Positions 1-28,833 of a stretch of DNA of 64,000 bases are shown here, piece after piece (the stretch's first letter is position 1; every line of letters starts with the position of its first letter). Source of the stretch: Williamsia sp. CHRR-6. Its GTDB lineage: Bacteria > Actinomycetota > Actinomycetes > Mycobacteriales > Mycobacteriaceae. Both the position numbers and the translations under genes were made by a program. The stretch lies in assembly GCF_018474015.1 (NCBI RefSeq), contig NZ_JAHCSG010000001.1, forward strand, positions 682,001-746,000, in the 5' to 3' direction. The notes beneath the pieces were generated by a model. It saw only the letters and a list, made by a program, of their open reading frames with translations, was not told where the DNA came from and did not search any database.

Positions 1-21608
<21,608 letters not shown>

Positions 21609-21933
21609 GATCGCACGTCGGTACTGCGGCGTGTTCTCCGGACCACAATGGTCTCATCGGGCATCGGTCGCGTCCGATGGACACGCCCAGCCGCCCGATC
21701 TCGACAGCGTCTTGGCCGAATATGACCAGCTCACGCCACATGTGGCGAGCTGACACAGCGGGCATCTCCCGCCACTCACGACGCCCCTCGCAAGTGACTT
21801 AACGATGTCGAAAAGATGCTTACCGATGCTACACGAGAGTGAGGACCTCAACAGATCTCGTGTAGACACACGGACTCGCCGGACGACGCATGCGACGTCC
21901 GGCGAGGTCAGGAGTTGATGTGAAGGGCGCTGC
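21609..21933. promoter_or_regulatory. Intergenic region before the NRPS with a 10-bp inverted repeat
   Basis: About 325 bp without a convincing gene separate the small upstream gene from the NRPS start. It is less GC-rich than its surroundings around 21795-21870. A perfect 10-bp inverted repeat (ctacacgaga at 21829-21838, tctcgtgtag at 21856-21865) is separated by 17 bases. It could form a hairpin in the leader of the NRPS message (attenuator) or be an operator. No run of U follows, so it is not a classic terminator. No promoter boxes were identified with confidence. Confidence 0.6.
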
Positions 21934-22380
21934 TCACGACGCAGCGAGGCGGCTGGCGATGTCTCGCAAGTCGATCTCGTTGGTCCGCAAGGCCCCCTTC
22001 GGCGCGTTCGACGCGTCGTCGAGCTCGGCGAGGTCGGCGAAAACTCGCGCGAACGTGCCGTCGACGACGGCTGCGACCGTCGCCGGGTCGCATTCCGACG
22101 ACAAAGCAGGCATGCCGGCGAAGACCGCAGCCACCACTGCGGCCCGATCGTCCATGCTCTGGCTGCGAGTGACCGGGACCATCAGATCGATGGCCGACGC
22201 CAGCTCTCGATAGGTCAGTGTTCGATGGTGGTAGCGGACCACCACTCGATCCGGACCGGTGTCGGCGATTCGGCGAACCGCGGCCAAGAGATCGGCTGCG
22301 TCCACCTCAGTCGACATGGCCCTGATCCCGTTCGTTGATGCTGCGGTCGTTCCCCCCGACCGAACTGCTGCAAATGACAT
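21934..22380 (-). CDS. Small protein resembling only an A-domain N-terminus (copy B)
   Basis: 148 residues from ATG 22380, preceded by AGGGG five bases upstream; an ATG at 22317 (MSTEVDAADLL) is an alternative. I know no named family for it. From about residue 25 it reads like the first 65-70 residues of an adenylation domain: AADLLAAVRRIAD, then DRVVVRYHHRTLTYRELA, then DDRAAVVAAVFAGMPAL, then a helical tail. No ATP-binding or catalytic A-domain motif is present, so it cannot activate an amino acid alone. It lies between the MbtH-like gene and the NRPS on the same strand, so it probably belongs to the same operon. A decayed A-domain remnant is the alternative, but the intact frame, plausible ribosome site and a second relative nearby argue for a kept gene. 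Confidence 0.68.
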   Translation of the reverse strand: MSFAAVRSGGTTAASTNGIRAMSTEVDAADLLAAVRRIADTGPDRVVVRYHHRTLTYRELASAIDLMVPVTRSQSMDDRAAVVAAVFAGMPALSSECDPATVAAVVDGTFARVFADLAELDDASNAPKGALRTNEIDLRDIASRLAAS

Positions 22381-22641
22381 GTTCACCCCTGTGCGTTGCT
22401 TCCACCGTGCGTGCGTGGGAAGAGCGTAACTCTCGCCCGTGCCGATCGGATTGAAAGAATGTTACACAACGTAACCGTGACCTACGCCACAACACGAGCT
22501 GAATTGCCGTCTACCAGCAGAAAAGGCCCCAACGACCAGTGTTTGCCAGCTCAAAGCGCGTGTGTTCTGACGCACATCCGTGGCCCCGCAGTGTCATGGC
22601 CGTTATCAAAGTGGCCAGTGTTACAGGAATGAACGATGTGA
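22381..22641. promoter_or_regulatory. Gap with palindrome gttac-n5-gtaac
   Basis: 261 bp between the MbtH-like gene and copy B, less GC-rich than its neighbours. It holds a 15-bp dyad, gttac acaac gtaac, at 22461-22475, about 80 bp upstream of copy B. This looks like a site for a dimeric regulator, and the region may be an internal promoter for copy B and the NRPS. No regulator for it is visible in the immediate locus. No gene is seen here. Confidence 0.45.
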
Positions 22642-22863
22642 CTACTGAGACGAGTCGGCTTCCATGGCGTCGATGAGGCTCTGCGGACGCAGATCGGTCC
22701 AGTTCTCCGTCACGTAAGCCAGGCAGTCCGCTCGGGATGCCTCGCCGAAGACCTTGTTCCACCCCGCGGGGATGTCGGCGAACGTCGGCCACAGGGAGTG
22801 CTGGTTCTCGTCGTTGACGAGAACGAAGAAGCGACCCTCTTCGTCGTCGAATGGATTGCTCAT
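22642..22863 (-). CDS. mbtH: MbtH-like NRPS helper protein
   Basis: 73 residues, the usual MbtH length, with the family pattern intact: [44 protein letters not shown]. MbtH-like proteins bind the large subdomain of A domains and are needed for folding or activity of many actinobacterial adenylation domains. The start ATG 22863 follows AGAGGGG at a good distance. It is on the NRPS strand, between the two small A-domain-like genes, and almost certainly serves this synthetase. Confidence 0.97.
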   Translation of the reverse strand: MSNPFDDEEGRFFVLVNDENQHSLWPTFADIPAGWNKVFGEASRADCLAYVTENWTDLRPQSLIDAMEADSSQ

Positions 22864-22942
22864 GGTCGAACCATCCCCTCTCGGTTCTCAACAGGGCGGC
22901 AGGGCCACCGGTACGCCCCCGATGTGGCCACGTCGATCGTGG

Positions 22943-23362
22943 TCACACCTCTCGTGCGCCGGCGACGGCCATCGTCGCCTGGACTCGGACAGACGACAGC
23001 GTAGCGGCCAGACCGTCGGGTCCGGACACGGCCAGACCGGGAACACACATCATCAGGGCCATGGTCAGCGCCGAGTCGTCGACCACCTGCCCGCCGGACA
23101 ACGCCAGCGCCGCCCCCTGCGCACGAGCGTGGAGTTCGGCGAAGCTGACCGGTCGGGCCGGTGTGATGACCGACGGGGCATCAGGCGCGACCCGCGCCGC
23201 CGCCGAGACCAACGACCCGAGCGAGGTGTCGGCCTCCGAGCGAGTCGCCACGGCGGCCGACGTGCGGTGCAGCGCGTTCGGTGTCTGCCGGTTCACCGGC
23301 TGGGAGTTCGAGTTCTGGGGCATCGCGGTGGTGATCCGACGCGATCGATACATCGACGTCAC
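22943..23362 (-). CDS. Small protein resembling only an A-domain N-terminus (copy A)
   Basis: 139 residues from GTG 23362, placed seven bases after AGGAG; an in-frame ATG at 23353 is the alternative. After a ~50-residue polar leader it reads SLGSLVSAAARVAPDAP, then PVSFAELHARA, then DDSALTMALMMCVPGLA, then a short tail. This is the pattern of an A-domain opening, and it matches copy B and the two fragments inside the NRPS better than it matches a complete A domain. Core motifs A3 to A10 are all absent. It is the first gene of the minus-strand cluster, 79 bp ahead of the MbtH-like gene. Function unknown; a partner of MbtH or of the synthetase is a guess. Confidence 0.68.
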   Translation of the reverse strand: MTSMYRSRRITTAMPQNSNSQPVNRQTPNALHRTSAAVATRSEADTSLGSLVSAAARVAPDAPSVITPARPVSFAELHARAQGAALALSGGQVVDDSALTMALMMCVPGLAVSGPDGLAATLSSVRVQATMAVAGAREV

Positions 23363-23671
23363 GGAAGCTCTCCTCACTGGCGCTTACAGGTCGGTGAGTC
23401 TCCACCGACATGGGCGCGACGAATGCCCCCAGACGTCGCAGCTGTGTTCGGTGCTCACTGTATCCGAGCACGCCGACACCCGGAGGACGTCGGGCGGTTC
23501 ACCTGTTCGACGGGGATGTCGCATCCGCGTCGACTGACATGTCGCATCCACGCTGCTGAGCGTTACAGGTGTGGCGTCTGAGCTAAGTTCTTCTCATGAC
23601 CTGGCACAGCGGCGTCGGCGGAGTCCGGGCGGGCGAACGTCGAGGCGGCAGTCGAGTCGGGGGTCACGCGG
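23363..23671. promoter_or_regulatory. Divergent promoter region between NRPS cluster and exporter
   Basis: 309 bp between two divergently read operons, with no convincing gene. It holds an 11-bp direct repeat atgtcgcatcc at 23516-23526 and 23539-23549 (23 bp start to start, about two helical turns). It also holds a short dyad gtgctc/gagcac at 23451-23471. Either could be a shared operator. The ribosome site gaggagag for copy A lies at 23368-23375. I did not find sigma-70 boxes I would defend. Confidence 0.5.
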
Positions 23672-24883
23672 ATGCGTGATGACCCGACGCCCGCGACCAC
23701 GTACCGTACGCCCGTGGAGTCGAACAGGCCCGTCACCGGCCCGTGGTCCCTGCCGGAGAAGATCGACACCGGTCGGCGATCGGCGCACGCGCAGGGTGTC
23801 GATGCGGCGCAGGGTGTCGATGCGGCGCACGCGCACGGGAGCGCCCGCGGACCCGCAGTCGTGGCCGACGGGCTGGTCAAACGCTTCGGTGAGTTCACCG
23901 CAGTCGACGGCGTCAGCTTCGAGGTACCCGCCGGAACGGTGCTCGGATTGCTGGGCCCCAACGGCGCAGGCAAGACCACGACGGTGAACATGCTGGCCAC
24001 GCTGCTGCTGCCGGACGGTGGCAGTGCCCGGATCGCGGGCTACGACGTGGTCTCCCAGCGCAGCGAGGTGCGCAAGTCGATCATGCTGACCGGCCAGTTC
24101 GCCGCCCTCGACGAATCGCTGACCGGCCGCGAGAACCTGGTCCTGTTCGGACGACTGCTCGGATTGGACAAGGCTGCGGCCCGGCGGCGAGCCGAGGAAC
24201 TGCTGGAGGCGTTCAACCTCACCGAGGCCGCGACGCGCCGGGTGGGCAAGTTCTCCGGTGGCATGCGCAGGCGCATCGACATCGCCTGCGGGTTGGTGGT
24301 GCGTCCAGAGGTCGTCTTCCTCGACGAACCGACCACCGGCCTCGATCCCCGCAGTCGCCAGGACGTGTGGAACATCGTCACCTCGCTGCGCGATCTGGGC
24401 ATCACCACCTTGCTGACCACGCAGTACCTCGAGGAAGCCGACCTGCTCAGCGACAACATCGTGGTCATCGATCGCGGGCGGGTGATCGCCGAGGGCACCG
24501 CAGACGAGCTCAAGGACCGCGTCTCGGGCACCTTCTGCGAGGTGGTGCCCAGCTACCCCGACGATCTGGTCAAGATCGAAGAACTGCTGGCCGACCTGGC
24601 TCCGAAGGGCGAGCTGCGGATCAACCCGACCCGCACTGCCCTGACCGTACCGGCCACCGACGGCACCACGACTCTGGTCGAGATCGTGCGTCGGCTCGAC
24701 GCGGCCTCCATCGCGCTGACCGACGTGGGGCTGCGCCGACCCTCGCTCGACGACGTTTTCCTCAAATTGACCGACCGGACCGCAGGCGAGGCAACTGATC
24801 TCGCCGCATCCGACCAGTCGGGCCCCAGCGACCAGGATCGCGCAGACCTCGCTTTCCGACCCGATCCCGGAGCCGCCCGGTGA
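23672..24883 (+). CDS. DrrA-type ABC transporter ATPase
   Basis: 403 residues. After a ~65-residue variable leader comes a complete ABC domain: Walker A GPNGAGKTT, signature FSGGMRRRIDIA, Walker B VVFLDEPTTGLDP, switch region LLTTQYLEEAD. A C-terminal extension typical of daunorubicin-resistance (DrrA) ATPases follows. It powers export of a hydrophobic or peptide product through the two permeases downstream, with which it overlaps by four bases. The leader contains a duplicated AQGVDA encoded by an 18-bp tandem repeat, so the true start may be later than ATG 23672. The divergent position next to the NRPS suggests the peptide as cargo. Confidence 0.92.
   Translation: MRDDPTPATTYRTPVESNRPVTGPWSLPEKIDTGRRSAHAQGVDAAQGVDAAHAHGSARGPAVVADGLVKRFGEFTAVDGVSFEVPAGTVLGLLGPNGAGKTTTVNMLATLLLPDGGSARIAGYDVVSQRSEVRKSIMLTGQFAALDESLTGRENLVLFGRLLGLDKAAARRRAEELLEAFNLTEAATRRVGKFSGGMRRRIDIACGLVVRPEVVFLDEPTTGLDPRSRQDVWNIVTSLRDLGITTLLTTQYLEEADLLSDNIVVIDRGRVIAEGTADELKDRVSGTFCEVVPSYPDDLVKIEELLADLAPKGELRINPTRTALTVPATDGTTTLVEIVRRLDAASIALTDVGLRRPSLDDVFLKLTDRTAGEATDLAASDQSGPSDQDRADLAFRPDPGAAR
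23789..23824. repeat. 18-bp tandem repeat in the DrrA leader
   Basis: Two perfect head-to-tail copies of gcgcagggtgtcgatgcg encode AQGVDA twice, followed by a partial third. It lies in the non-conserved leader of the ATPase, before the ABC domain. Confidence 0.85.
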
Positions 24884-25695
24884 CGGCGGTGACCTTTGCG
24901 CCCGAACTGCACGGCGCCGACCTGCGACCGTCGATCTCGGTGATCGGGCAGGTGGCGGCACTGACCAACCGCTCGATCCGCGGCATGTGGCGCCAGGGCG
25001 AGTTCTTCCTCGGCATCGTCGCGCCGATCATGCTGACGATCTGCTTCTACGTGCCGCTGCGCAGCATCTTCGACTCGTTCCCCGGGGTGAACTACGCGCA
25101 GTTCCTGATGCCGGTGATCTGCCTGCAATCGGTGGGATTCGTGGCGACCTCGGCCGCCATGCGCTCGGCCAACGACGGCACAGTCGGGATCACCGAGCGG
25201 CTTCGCAGCATGCCGGTGAGCCCCGTGGTGCCGATCGTCGCGCGCCTGTTCGCCAACGCGGTGCTGCTGGCCATATCGCTGGGCTGGGCGATGCTCTCCG
25301 GCCTGGTCATCGGATGGCGCCCCAACCACGGTCCGCTGAACCTGCTGGGGTTCCTCGCGGTGGCGTTCGCGGTGGGTCTGCTGTTGGCGTTCGGCGCCGA
25401 CATCATCGGCGTGCTGGCCAAGAACCCCGAGGCGACCAGCCAGGCGTTGGCGTTGCCACAGCTCATCCTGGGCATGCTCTCGACCGGGTTCGTCCCCGAG
25501 GCCAGCTTCCCCGAGTGGATCCGACCCTTCGCCCGCAATCAACCGATCTCGCAGTTCACCGAGCTGATGCGTGGTTTCGACAACGGCAACGTCACCGCAT
25601 CGATGGCGATCGGCCCCCTGGCCTGGGCCGGCGGGATAGCGGTGCTCGCCGTCGGTGGCGGGGTGCTGCTGATCGTGCGGAGTTCGCGCCGATGA
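24880..25695 (+). CDS. ABC-2 type permease, DrrB-like
   Basis: 271 residues from GTG 24880, overlapping the ATPase stop (GTGA). It has about six hydrophobic segments, beginning with FFLGIVAPIMLTICFYVPL and ending with LAVGGGVLLIV. The conserved stretch RPFARNQPISQFTELMRGF before the last segment is typical of Drr/ABC-2 permeases. It forms the membrane channel together with the next gene. The tight coupling of three genes indicates one transcript and fixed stoichiometry. Confidence 0.92.
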   Translation: MTAVTFAPELHGADLRPSISVIGQVAALTNRSIRGMWRQGEFFLGIVAPIMLTICFYVPLRSIFDSFPGVNYAQFLMPVICLQSVGFVATSAAMRSANDGTVGITERLRSMPVSPVVPIVARLFANAVLLAISLGWAMLSGLVIGWRPNHGPLNLLGFLAVAFAVGLLLAFGADIIGVLAKNPEATSQALALPQLILGMLSTGFVPEASFPEWIRPFARNQPISQFTELMRGFDNGNVTASMAIGPLAWAGGIAVLAVGGGVLLIVRSSRR

Positions 25696-27254
25696 GCTGG
25701 GAGATCACCGGGACCCCGGAACAACCACCTCGCCGCGGCTCACGTACCCCGCCGCCGAGTGACGACGACTCCGCCGGGCGAGCCGAGTCGGGCCGTAGAT
25801 CTCGCCACCGCTCGCCGGACTCGACCCCCGACGATCGGTGGTGGAGTACCGATCGCAACGCGGCGTTGCGAGCCGAGAACGCCGGCGAGGCGCTGACCCG
25901 GCCCATCATCCGGGTGCGTTCCGATGCGACCCCACCGGGTCCACCGTCCGGGCCGGGCGCGCAGCCACCGTCCGGGCCGGGCGCGCGCACACCGTCCGGG
26001 CCGGGCGCGCGCACACCGTCCGGTCGGGTGGTGCGACCGCGTTCCGTGCCGGGTTGGGGACCGCGGCCACCCGGGGCACCTGTCGCAGACCGACCGCTGC
26101 GGCCACACCGCGACGGTCCGTACCGGGACGCGGCGTATCGGGAAGGTCCGCCCGAGCGGCAGGTGCTGTTTCCCGGCACGGGCTCGATTCGCGCAGTGGT
26201 CGGCCCGTGGACGGTCCTCAACGAACGGATGACCGGCGAGCGCACCGGTCGTGAGCGCGCCCGCACAGACTCCGGTGCGCTGCGGGAGAGCTCCCGGCCC
26301 CAGCAGGTCGACACCGATGCGGCCACGGGGGCCGACGACGCACCGACCATCAGACTGACCGCCATCAGCGCGGCCGCGCTCGCTGCGGACACCGCCACCC
26401 CTACGACGACCGGCGTCACCACCCGCGCCGCGTGGTCTGCGGTCACGCGGTTCCCCCCGGCGGCTGCCCTCGGTGAACGCGGGTGGACCGCCTACCGCAA
26501 GCACACCGCCGCGCTCAGCGGGCGACAGCTGATGGTGGTGGGTCGCGACCGGGTCACTCTCTTGCAGACCCTGTTGTTCCCGGCCTTGAGCATGATCATG
26601 TTCAAGGTGGTGCTCGGTGATGCCATCGGTCAGGCCACCGGCCAGAACAGCGCGTTCGGCACCGTCCCACTGGTCGTCCTCGTCGGCGCGATGTTCGGTT
26701 CGTTGGCCGGAGGTGTCCGCCTGATGACCGAGCGACGCACCGGCCTGCTGACGCGTCTGTACGTGCTGCCGATCCACCGTGGCGCCGATCTGAGCGCTCG
26801 AATCATCGCCGAGTTGGCGCGCATCCTGCTGGGCACGGTCATCCTCACCTCGTTCGGGATGATCATCGGCTGGCGGTTCAACCAGGGCCTGCTACCCGCC
26901 CTGGGCATCTTCGCGGTCGCCCTGCTCTATGGGGCCGCGTTCTTCAGCATCGTGCTCACGGTGTCGCTGTCATCGTCGAAAGTGCCCCTGGTGCAGGTGA
27001 TGTCACTGGTGTCGAGCCTGTTGATGTTCTTCAACTCCGGCTTCTCCCCGGTCAGCGCGTATCCGAAACTGTTGCAGCCGTTGGTGTCCAACCAACCGAT
27101 GACCACCGCCATCGACACCATGCGCGCCCTGGCTGTCGGTGGCCCGGTCGCCGACAGCCTCGTCAAGACCCTCGCCTGGGCCATCGGCATCATGGTCGTC
27201 TTCGCTTACCCGGCCCTGCGCGGCTACCGTAAGGCGGCGGCGTCACCGTCCTGA
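25692..27254 (+). CDS. ABC-2 type permease, DrrC-like, with long disordered N-terminal extension
   Basis: 520 residues from ATG 25692, overlapping the previous stop (ATGA). The C-terminal ~250 residues are an ordinary ABC-2 permease (LLFPALSMIMFKVVLGDAIG, then LYVLPIHRGADLSARIIAE, then LLQPLVSNQPMTTAIDTMRAL). The first ~270 residues are Pro, Arg, Gly and Asp rich, without hydrophobic segments, and include the tandem unit PSGPGART. Such an extension is unusual for DrrC, normally about 250-280 residues in total. It is expected on the cytoplasmic side, because the first membrane segment starts only after it. Starting later would lose the ATGA coupling. Confidence 0.9.
   Translation: MSWEITGTPEQPPRRGSRTPPPSDDDSAGRAESGRRSRHRSPDSTPDDRWWSTDRNAALRAENAGEALTRPIIRVRSDATPPGPPSGPGAQPPSGPGARTPSGPGARTPSGRVVRPRSVPGWGPRPPGAPVADRPLRPHRDGPYRDAAYREGPPERQVLFPGTGSIRAVVGPWTVLNERMTGERTGRERARTDSGALRESSRPQQVDTDAATGADDAPTIRLTAISAAALAADTATPTTTGVTTRAAWSAVTRFPPAAALGERGWTAYRKHTAALSGRQLMVVGRDRVTLLQTLLFPALSMIMFKVVLGDAIGQATGQNSAFGTVPLVVLVGAMFGSLAGGVRLMTERRTGLLTRLYVLPIHRGADLSARIIAELARILLGTVILTSFGMIIGWRFNQGLLPALGIFAVALLYGAAFFSIVLTVSLSSSKVPLVQVMSLVSSLLMFFNSGFSPVSAYPKLLQPLVSNQPMTTAIDTMRALAVGGPVADSLVKTLAWAIGIMVVFAYPALRGYRKAAASPS
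25943..26027. repeat. 24-bp tandem repeat in the DrrC extension
   Basis: Three full 24-bp units beginning accgtccgggccgggcgcgc (25943-25966, 25967-25990, 25991-26014) and a partial fourth. The second and third units are identical. They encode an eight-residue period, PSGPGART or PSGPGAQP. All indels are multiples of three. Confidence 0.9.
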
Positions 27255-27404
27255 ATCCATAAAGGGGTCAGGCCAACCCGCCCCAGGAACCGCATCTCGT
27301 CTGAATTGTCCGACGTGCTGGTCGGTGGATGTGGCGAAGTTCAGATGAACGAGTGACACCGAGCGGTTGCGACCCCCTACGGGCGGTGAGAGCCTCGAAC
27401 GACC

Positions 27405-28265
27405 ATGAAAATGCACACCCTGTCGGTGGTCATCCCCGTCTACAACGAGGCGCAGAGCATCGAACGCTGCCTGGAGCAGCTGTGTGCGCAGCGCGCACCG
27501 ATCCACGAGATCGTGGTGGTGGACAACAACTCCACCGATGACACCGCCACCATCGTCAAGGACTTCGCGACCGATCACCCGCAGGTGAACCTGATCTCCG
27601 AGCAGCGGCAGGGCGCATTGCACGCAGCTGCGCGCGGGCTGGCCGAAGCCACCGGCGACCTCATCGCCAAGATCGACGCCGACACCCTGGTGCTGCCCGC
27701 CTGGTCTGACAACATCGCGGCGTTCTTCGCCGTCGCCCCCGCCGACATGGCCGGCGGAAGCGGGATGTGCACCATGCACGACATGCCCTGGCAGCGGCCC
27801 TTCGCCGCCCTGCAACGACGCATGTCCTCGGCGCTGACGGCGAAACTCGCGCGGGGTGAGTTCTCGGAGATGGCCGACTCTTTCGGCGCGAACTTCGTGA
27901 TGCGCGCCCAGGCGTGGCGCGACATCGCGGACAAGACGAGCACCCGCAACGACATCCAGGACGACCTCGACATCGGGATCACCGTGGTAGCCGCCGGTTG
28001 GCGCCTGGCGTTGATCCCCGGCATGGACGCCACCATCTCCGGTCGGCGGCTGTGCACCAGCCCGCGCAGCTACTGGCGCTACAGCGCACGCACGCCGCGC
28101 ACCTTCCGGATGCACGGTCGCACAGGCGATTTCGTTCGATCGATGATCGGCGTGACTGCCGCCCGCATCGCTCACGCGCTGTGCTGGCCCGCGCTCCGGC
28201 TGTGGGACCCGCAGGCACATCGGTTCCGGTTGCGCTCCACCCAGACCGACCGCGTCCTGCCCTGA
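27405..28265 (+). CDS. GT2-family glycosyltransferase
   Basis: 286 residues with a GT-A fold signature: LSVVIPVYNEAQSIERCL at the N-terminus, VVVDNNSTDDTA, and the metal/nucleotide-sugar motif DADT. There is no long membrane segment. It is expected to move a sugar from an activated donor to an acceptor; the acceptor is unknown. It lies 150 bp after the exporter on the same strand, with only a weak ribosome site, and ends one base before the converging next gene. Glycosylation of the NRPS product is an inference from position only. Confidence 0.85.
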   Translation: MKMHTLSVVIPVYNEAQSIERCLEQLCAQRAPIHEIVVVDNNSTDDTATIVKDFATDHPQVNLISEQRQGALHAAARGLAEATGDLIAKIDADTLVLPAWSDNIAAFFAVAPADMAGGSGMCTMHDMPWQRPFAALQRRMSSALTAKLARGEFSEMADSFGANFVMRAQAWRDIADKTSTRNDIQDDLDIGITVVAAGWRLALIPGMDATISGRRLCTSPRSYWRYSARTPRTFRMHGRTGDFVRSMIGVTAARIAHALCWPALRLWDPQAHRFRLRSTQTDRVLP

Positions 28266-28266
28266 C

Positions 28267-28692
28267 TCAGCCGGACACGTCCAGCCCGGCGATCACCTTG
28301 GTGGGCTCGATCCACACGACCAACTCACCGGGCACCCCGTTGCGGGCCCCGAACTCCTCGGCCCGATCGGCCCCCATGTAGCGGCCCCCGGCCGCGGTCG
28401 CGATGCGACGGACCTCGGCGAGGTCGTCATCGAGGGTCGCGATGCCCTGCACCTGGACGAACCCGTACGGCGGCTCGGGCAGATCCACGCTCAGTGCCAC
28501 CCGCCGATCGCGCCGCAGGGCGCGGCCTTTGGCGCTGTCGGCGCCGGTGTTGAACGCCAGCCGGTTCCCGTCGAGCACGAACCAGATGGGTGCGACCAGG
28601 GGCCGTCCGTCGGACGCGGTGAAGGCGAGGTGCCCGGTTCGTGTGCCGGTGGTCAGGAAACGGCGCACGTCGGGATCGTCGAGGCTGCTCAT
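28267..28692 (-). CDS. PPOX-class (F420/FMN-dependent) oxidoreductase
   Basis: 141 residues from ATG 28692 (MSSLDDPDVRRFL). It shows the split-barrel flavin/F420-binding pattern of the pyridoxamine-5'-phosphate-oxidase-like superfamily: HLAFTASDGRPLVAPIWFV, NTGADSAKGRALRRDRRVAL, and a C-terminal LVVWIEPTKVI. Proteins of this size in mycobacteria (Rv1155-like) use F420 or FMN. The substrate is unknown. It stands alone and converges with the glycosyltransferase. Confidence 0.87.
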   Translation of the reverse strand: MSSLDDPDVRRFLTTGTRTGHLAFTASDGRPLVAPIWFVLDGNRLAFNTGADSAKGRALRRDRRVALSVDLPEPPYGFVQVQGIATLDDDLAEVRRIATAAGGRYMGADRAEEFGARNGVPGELVVWIEPTKVIAGLDVSG

Positions 28693-28833
28693 CTGACCAG
28701 CGTAAGCGCATTGTGAACCGAGATTCAGGTACTTCGTCGAGGTATGCGATGCTAGCCCGACGGCTTGCCACCGACGGGTGGCGACAGGACACGTCGGCCC
28801 TGGTGGGTCGATCCGGTGACAACGAGGTGACCC

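Noticed and set aside
21654-21869. A 71-codon minus-strand frame before the NRPS start
   Set aside because: No ribosome site or recognisable pattern, and it overlaps the 10-bp inverted repeat; treated as leader.
22615-23565. Recurring ttacagg at three places in the MbtH/copy A region as a possible regulon box
   Set aside because: The flanks differ, there is no dyad and spacing is irregular; seven bases by chance is plausible.
21609-23671. Riboswitch or tRNA-like structure near the NRPS start
   Set aside because: Only simple dyads are present; no cloverleaf, T-box or known aptamer core could be traced.
24987-25691. Possible longer start for the second permease, reading back over the first permease
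   Set aside because: It overlaps the first permease in another frame with shadow-like text; the ATGA-coupled ATG at 25692 explains the gene.
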